Source of the DNA: Oceanobacillus neutriphilus
GTDB taxonomy: Bacteria > Bacillota > Bacilli > Bacillales > Amphibacillaceae
DNA: 64,000 nucleotides
Direction: 5' to 3'
Assembly: GCF_014645515.1 (NCBI RefSeq)
Contig: NZ_BMLW01000003.1
Coordinates: 310,001-374,000, forward strand
Shown here piece by piece: positions 60,190 through 64,000 of this stretch; the stretch's first letter is position 1; every line of letters starts with the position of its first letter. The notes under the pieces were generated by a model. The model saw only the letters and a program-made list of their open reading frames with translations, was not told the DNA's origin and did no database searches. Both the position numbers and the translations under genes were made by a program.

Positions 60190-60490
60190 TTTCAATCTTC
60201 CTCTCAAATTGCTGCTGCAGATAAGTGCTTCCGCCAAACTCAATGAATAAAGGTTCATCGTCCACCGGTTTATTTCCGTTTAATCCAATGAAGGTGAAAA
60301 TAGCTAATCCCGTAATAAAAACAGTACTGACAGGGATAACAGGAATTGAAATTTCCTTATTCCAGAAGCGGTGCCATTTTGTTCTTTGTTCCTTTTCTTT
60401 CAGCTTCTGTAAAACATTCTCCTGTTTTGTAAAATGTATTGAATGCAGATCCGAATCCAGTTTTTCCTTTGTTTTAGTTTTATCAGTCAT
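60179..60490 (-). CDS. Small single-helix membrane protein, putative anti-sigma factor
   Basis: The 103-residue protein has about 50 charged residues predicted to face the cytoplasm (KQENVLQKLKEKEQRTKWHRF), one membrane helix (VIPVSTVFITGLAIFTFIGL) and a short outer tail. It overlaps the sigma gene by 4 bp and the large gene by 11 bp. The position right after an ECF sigma gene suggests an anti-sigma factor, but no zinc-type anti-sigma motif is visible. Confidence 0.7.
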   Translation of the reverse strand: MTDKTKTKEKLDSDLHSIHFTKQENVLQKLKEKEQRTKWHRFWNKEISIPVIPVSTVFITGLAIFTFIGLNGNKPVDDEPLFIEFGGSTYLQQQFERKIENES

Positions 60491-61038
60491 CTAATTTCGC
60501 CTCCATTCCCGGTTGACGTTAATACACTTTTTAAAGAATTACGCCCCCGCTTTAATCTGGATTTAATCGTGCTCTCCTTTGTTTTGGTAAGATGAGAAAT
60601 TTCTGCAATCGCTAAGTCGTTATAATAATAAAGAATAATGACTTCACGATATTTATAAGGAAGCTGTTGAATCGCATGAGCCAGCTCTGAATTTCTTTCT
60701 GTAACTAAGGTATTGTCCTCAGGTGTCGGGTTGCCATCAATAGAGCTCTCAAGTTTATCATTACTTGAAGAAAATACATTTTTTAAGGCAGATTTACGCA
60801 TAATGCTCCGGCAGTGATTTAATAAAATGGTTGTTAACCAGGCTTTTAACCGATCCGGATTTTCCAGCTGATGTATTTTTTGAAAAGCATTTAGAAAAGT
60901 ATCCTGAACAATTTCTTGAGAGAGCTGATAATCCTTTAATAGAAGAAAAGCGGTGCGGGTTAAATAATCACCATATAGCTGCATGGTTTCTATGTAAGCT
61001 TCTTCATTCTGTTGCCTGATACGTTTTGCGAGTTCCAA
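60487..61038 (-). CDS. ECF-type RNA polymerase sigma factor
   Basis: About 183 residues. Region 2 reads LTRTAFLLLKDYQLSQEIVQDTFLNAFQKI with AWLTTILLNHCRS; region 4 reads LPYKYREVIILYYYNDLAIAEISHLTKTKESTIKSRLKRGRNSLK. It directs RNA polymerase to a small stress regulon. TTG at 61038 is taken as the start since AAAGGAG lies about 10 bases upstream; the frame continues to 61092 with the ribosome site inside it. The three genes are in overlapping order sigma, small membrane protein, large exported protein. Confidence 0.9.
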   Translation of the reverse strand: MELAKRIRQQNEEAYIETMQLYGDYLTRTAFLLLKDYQLSQEIVQDTFLNAFQKIHQLENPDRLKAWLTTILLNHCRSIMRKSALKNVFSSSNDKLESSIDGNPTPEDNTLVTERNSELAHAIQQLPYKYREVIILYYYNDLAIAEISHLTKTKESTIKSRLKRGRNSLKSVLTSTGNGGEIR

Positions 61039-61289
61039 TAAATTATCACTCCTTTCACTATATAGATGCTTTTTTTGATTCACAGGTTGCATAAAACGGA
61101 AAAATTATTAATTTATTCTCTTTATGCATGATACAGAGTAATTATAGTATAGAAAACAAAGTAAAAATATCACTTTTCAAAGACTGTTATTTTTTAGAAT
61201 AGTATCAGAGTTTAGATTGACTACACTGGTTTGTCTGGCTTATGATTAAATATACTACAGAGAATATGAATTCAGTTTAGCGGGAAGGA

Positions 61290-61859
61290 ATGAGCAGTAT
61301 CGAATTACATAAAATCGGCGAAAAAATTAAGTATGCAAGACGTCGGGAGAATAAGACACAGCAAGAAATTGCGGACGCTTCCAAAATTTCTAAGAGTCTC
61401 CTGTCCAAAATTGAGAATGGACAGACAGCTTCAGCAATAGCTACCTTATCCAGGATTTGTGATAGTCTCCATATACAGCTGACATGGGTATTAGATGACA
61501 ATGAGGAGCAGGATATTGTCGTTCAGAAGAAGAGGAACCGGCCACAAAAAGTAGGGGACGAAAGTATGGGGTATTCCTATGAAATTCTGGCCAATCGTTC
61601 ACAATATAGCGGGATTGAACCGACTATTGTACATGTTACGCCTAAATCTCTGAATCTGCGTGATGAAAAAACGTATACGCATTCACAGGATGAATTTATT
61701 TATATATTAGAAGGGGAAATTGAATTATTATACGATGGAAAAAAGCAGCTGCTTCAAACAGGAGACAGTGCTTATTTTGCCGGCTCTAAGCCGCATTTAT
61801 TTCTTCCCGTGGATGACCAGGAGGCGAAAGTGCTGACATGTTTTATTGATCGGGTTTGA
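61290..61859 (+). CDS. XRE regulator with cupin domain
   Basis: The 189-residue protein joins an XRE helix-turn-helix (IGEKIKYARRRENKTQQEIADASKISKSLLSKIENG, about 8-43) to a C-terminal cupin barrel (THSQDEFIYILEGEIELLYDGKKQLLQTGDSAYF). Such regulators sense small ligands through the cupin. The ATG at 61290 abuts GGGAAGGA, a spacing too short to be ideal, and no better start is seen. A HIT gene follows 18 bp downstream, so the two form an operon. Confidence 0.9.
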   Translation: MSSIELHKIGEKIKYARRRENKTQQEIADASKISKSLLSKIENGQTASAIATLSRICDSLHIQLTWVLDDNEEQDIVVQKKRNRPQKVGDESMGYSYEILANRSQYSGIEPTIVHVTPKSLNLRDEKTYTHSQDEFIYILEGEIELLYDGKKQLLQTGDSAYFAGSKPHLFLPVDDQEAKVLTCFIDRV

Positions 61860-61877
61860 GTAAGGGGAGGCAAAATA

Positions 61878-62291
61878 ATGAATCGATCTGAATGTCCTTT
61901 TTGTTATCCGTATTTAATAAAGAATCAGCAAATTATATTAGAAAATGAAAAAGCAATGTTTTTACAATTAGACGAAGCGCAGGAGTCAGGTATTGCTCTT
62001 GAAGGGGCTGGAGTAATTGTGACCAAAGCGCATCGTGTCACTCCATTTGATTTAACAGATGAAGAATGGCTGTCCATCAAGGAGCTTTTACAAAGAGTCA
62101 AATATATAATCGACGAAAAACATGCACCAGCTGGTTATAACATTGGCTGGAATAGCGGTGAAGTTGCCGGACAGCATATTATGCATGCGCACTTGCATGT
62201 ATTGCCCCGTTATGAAGACGAACAAATGAAAGGGAAGGGGATACGGTATTTATTTAAAAATGGATCGAACAGCAGGATGGGAAATGACTAA
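61878..62291 (+). CDS. HIT family hydrolase
   Basis: The 137-residue protein has CPFCYPYLIKN at the N-terminus, GAGVIVTKAHRVTPFDLTDEEW in the middle and the triad HAHLHVLPRYEDE near residues 112-124. HIT enzymes hydrolyse nucleoside phosphate conjugates. GGGGAGG lies 7-8 bases before the ATG. Coupling to an XRE-cupin regulator suggests a specific inducible substrate. It is the third HIT gene in the window. Confidence 0.9.
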   Translation: MNRSECPFCYPYLIKNQQIILENEKAMFLQLDEAQESGIALEGAGVIVTKAHRVTPFDLTDEEWLSIKELLQRVKYIIDEKHAPAGYNIGWNSGEVAGQHIMHAHLHVLPRYEDEQMKGKGIRYLFKNGSNSRMGND

Positions 62292-62303
62292 GCAAAATTG
62301 GAA

Positions 62304-62346
62304 TAAAAAATGACCTTCTCTCAAAAAAGGAGAAAGTCATTTTTTA
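62304..62346. terminator. Bidirectional terminator
   Basis: AAAAAATGACCTTCTC pairs with GAGAAAGTCATTTTTT (one mismatch), between the convergent HIT and flotillin genes. Confidence 0.92.
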
Positions 62347-62386
62347 ATTTTATAGTTTTACAGAATAGATTCTTTCGAAATCATTT

Positions 62387-63940
62387 CTATTTAGATGTAT
62401 CATCCGTATTTTCTTTATCTGTTTTCGCTGCAGCTGCTTCAGAAGTTGCTGTTGCTACAGGCGTTTGATGGGTTCCAGGATTAACTTTACCTTTGGATGC
62501 ACCAGCCAGTAACTCTTTAATATCAATTCCGGAGGTTTCCTTCAGGTTTTCCTGCAATGTACTAATTAGATTGGTTGCATAGCTGGAGACTTTGTTTGCT
62601 CCACCATTTGGACCGTTGCTTCCAGTATCGACAACAGTAATCTTATCAATATTAGATAGCGGGCTCGCAACTTGTTTAGCATAATCAGGAAGCATTTTGA
62701 TAACCATGTCAAGGATTGCTGCTTCACCGTATTTTTCAAAGGCTTGCGCAACTTTTTCTTTTGCTTCAGCTTCCGCAAGACCTTTCAGGCGGATAACTTC
62801 TGCTTCAGATTCCCCTTGAGCACGTTCTGCATCTGCTTTTGCAAGACCATCCACACGGACTTTCTCGGCTTCAGCGCGGGCAGCTGTTTCAATACGATAT
62901 TGGTTTGCATCTGCAGTAGCCATTTCTCTGGCTTTTTCTGCAATGGCTGACTGCTCAACAGAATATCTGTCTGCATCTGCTTTTTTCTTAACCTCTGAGT
63001 CATATTGTTTTTCACGACGCAGAATTTCTTTTTCTTCCAATTCAATTTGCTTTTGACGCTCGATAATTTTGATTTGCATTTCCTGTTCTGTAACTTCCTG
63101 TTTAGAACGGGCTGTTTCAAAATCATAAGCTTGGTCTGCTCTTGCTTTTGCAGTATCCTGCTCACGGCGATATTCGGAAGTTTTTAATTGATTTTCTTTT
63201 TCTGACTCGGCAATCTCAGTTGCCCGCTGTAATTCTGCACGTTTAGCATCCTTTGCAGCTTCCGCACGTTTAATACGTGTTTCTTTCTCTGCTTCAGCTG
63301 TCGCAATATCTGCATCACGCTTCACTTGAGCAATACGGGGCTTACCAAGTGATTCTAAGTATCCATTTGTATCTCTTACATCTTTAATGGTGAAAGATAC
63401 AATAACTAATCCCATTTTTGCCAGATCGTGAGAGGCAACGCGCTGTACTTCCTGAGAGAACTTATCGCGGTTTTTATAAATTTCCTCAACAGTCATGGAG
63501 CCAAGGATAGAACGAAGATGTCCTTCCAGCACTTCTTTCGCTTCCATTTCCCGATCTTGCTTGGATTTTCCAAGGAATTGTTCTGCTGCAGTGGCAATTT
63601 CACTGATAGATCCACCTATTTTTATGATTGCTGTACCATCTGCTAAAACAGGAACACCTTGCTCTGTGTATACTTCTGGAGTAGTTACCTCCAATTTACT
63701 GGATAGTAGACTAAGAGGCTCAGCCTGTTGAAAAACAGGAACGACGAATGTCCCGCCACCGCGAATAATTTTAATTTTATTCCCGGCCTCATCAACGTGA
63801 ACATTCTTTCCTCCAAGATAACTTCCTGTAACAATGAGCGCTTCATCAGGTCCTGCTGTACGATACTTTGTTACAAATAGCCCAAGTAAAGCTAACAGAA
63901 GCGCTGCCGCTACAATAATGACAATCCAAATTTCTGACAT
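62387..63940 (-). CDS. floT: Flotillin FloT
   Basis: The 517-residue protein has an N-terminal membrane hairpin (IWIVIIVAAALLLALLGLFV), an SPFH/band 7 domain (about 30-200, with GQVV-like GTFVVPVFQQAEPLSLL), and a long coiled coil rich in EAE and AEAEK repeats (about 205-400) before a flexible tail. FloT scaffolds membrane microdomains that host signalling and secretion proteins. GAGGAGG precedes the ATG at 63940. An NfeD-type partner gene is usually next door and may be the gene cut by the window edge. Confidence 0.95.
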   Translation of the reverse strand: MSEIWIVIIVAAALLLALLGLFVTKYRTAGPDEALIVTGSYLGGKNVHVDEAGNKIKIIRGGGTFVVPVFQQAEPLSLLSSKLEVTTPEVYTEQGVPVLADGTAIIKIGGSISEIATAAEQFLGKSKQDREMEAKEVLEGHLRSILGSMTVEEIYKNRDKFSQEVQRVASHDLAKMGLVIVSFTIKDVRDTNGYLESLGKPRIAQVKRDADIATAEAEKETRIKRAEAAKDAKRAELQRATEIAESEKENQLKTSEYRREQDTAKARADQAYDFETARSKQEVTEQEMQIKIIERQKQIELEEKEILRREKQYDSEVKKKADADRYSVEQSAIAEKAREMATADANQYRIETAARAEAEKVRVDGLAKADAERAQGESEAEVIRLKGLAEAEAKEKVAQAFEKYGEAAILDMVIKMLPDYAKQVASPLSNIDKITVVDTGSNGPNGGANKVSSYATNLISTLQENLKETSGIDIKELLAGASKGKVNPGTHQTPVATATSEAAAAKTDKENTDDTSK

Positions 63941-63946
63941 TATTTT

Positions 63947-64000
63947 CCTCCTCTATGTTTTATTTTTCAGCCCGTTATCACCTGTCTTCCAATTAATGAT
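63947..64000 (-). CDS. Possible C-terminal end of the gene upstream of floT
   Basis: On the minus strand one frame reads INWKTGDNGLKNKT and stops with TAG (63953-63955) just before the floT ribosome site. In B. subtilis the gene before floT is yuaF, of the NfeD type. The fragment is too short to confirm, and another frame is also open to an earlier stop. Confidence 0.3.

Noticed and set aside
62672-62950. Cysteine- and phenylalanine-rich plus-strand frame
   Set aside because: Antisense of the repetitive flotillin coiled coil; the composition is produced by the opposite strand.

Overview
The window reads as a low-GC Gram-positive genome of the family Bacillaceae, most like Oceanobacillus, Virgibacillus or a close halotolerant relative. 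This is an inference from gene order: prsA, yhaH, trpP, hit / ecsA, ecsB, yhaA, hmoB, pbpF, hemE-hemH-hemY, yhfH / yhfI, lplJ, comK, yhjE, a signal peptidase, addB-addA and yisL follow the Bacillus subtilis order. Strong AGGAGG-type ribosome sites, frequent TTG/GTG starts and rho-independent hairpins between most operons agree. No rRNA, tRNA, CRISPR array or intact insertion sequence was seen.

Layout. 0-5 kb: a LacI-type regulator with a histidine-less HPr-like protein, then prsA (secretion foldase), a YtxH protein, the tryptophan transporter and a HIT hydrolase, all on the minus strand. 5-14.4 kb: ecsAB, an M20 amidohydrolase, a PAP2 phosphatase, a LiaF/LiaS/LiaR envelope-stress module and hmoB, enclosed by two inverted copies of a 740-860 bp element built of nested hairpins. 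14.4-21 kb: a bifunctional penicillin-binding protein, the coproporphyrin-type haem genes and an acetyltransferase. 21-29 kb: pepF, yhfH, yhfI, lplJ, comK, yhjE, a signal peptidase and a MerR-controlled membrane protein. 29-38 kb: addB-addA, a DUF418 protein and yisL. 38-42 kb: a membrane-anchored GH13 protein without catalytic residues, a WYL protein, an IS630 remnant and a second signal peptidase. 42-48 kb: a Cro/CI-DUF1232 protein, a RodA/FtsW protein, ddl, a membrane protein and an AarF/UbiB kinase. 48-53 kb: an accessory-looking stretch with an overlapping HIT-PP2C pair and a short UvrA paralogue overlapping a WYL regulator. 53-64 kb: guaC, an amidohydrolase, a truncated third copy of the hairpin element, HMG-CoA lyase, an ECF sigma / membrane protein / large exported protein operon, an XRE-cupin regulator with a HIT protein, and flotillin.

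The genes group around cell-envelope upkeep and secretion (prsA, two signal peptidases, ecsAB, lia module, PAP2, PbpF, RodA, Ddl, flotillin), haem synthesis and turnover (hemEHY, hmoB), DNA repair (addAB, UvrA-like) and competence (comK). The observations most worth following are the covarying nested-hairpin element and its inverted pair, two genes whose best start is the rare codon ATT, the catalytically dead GH13 protein, and the ECF operon with its large exported protein.
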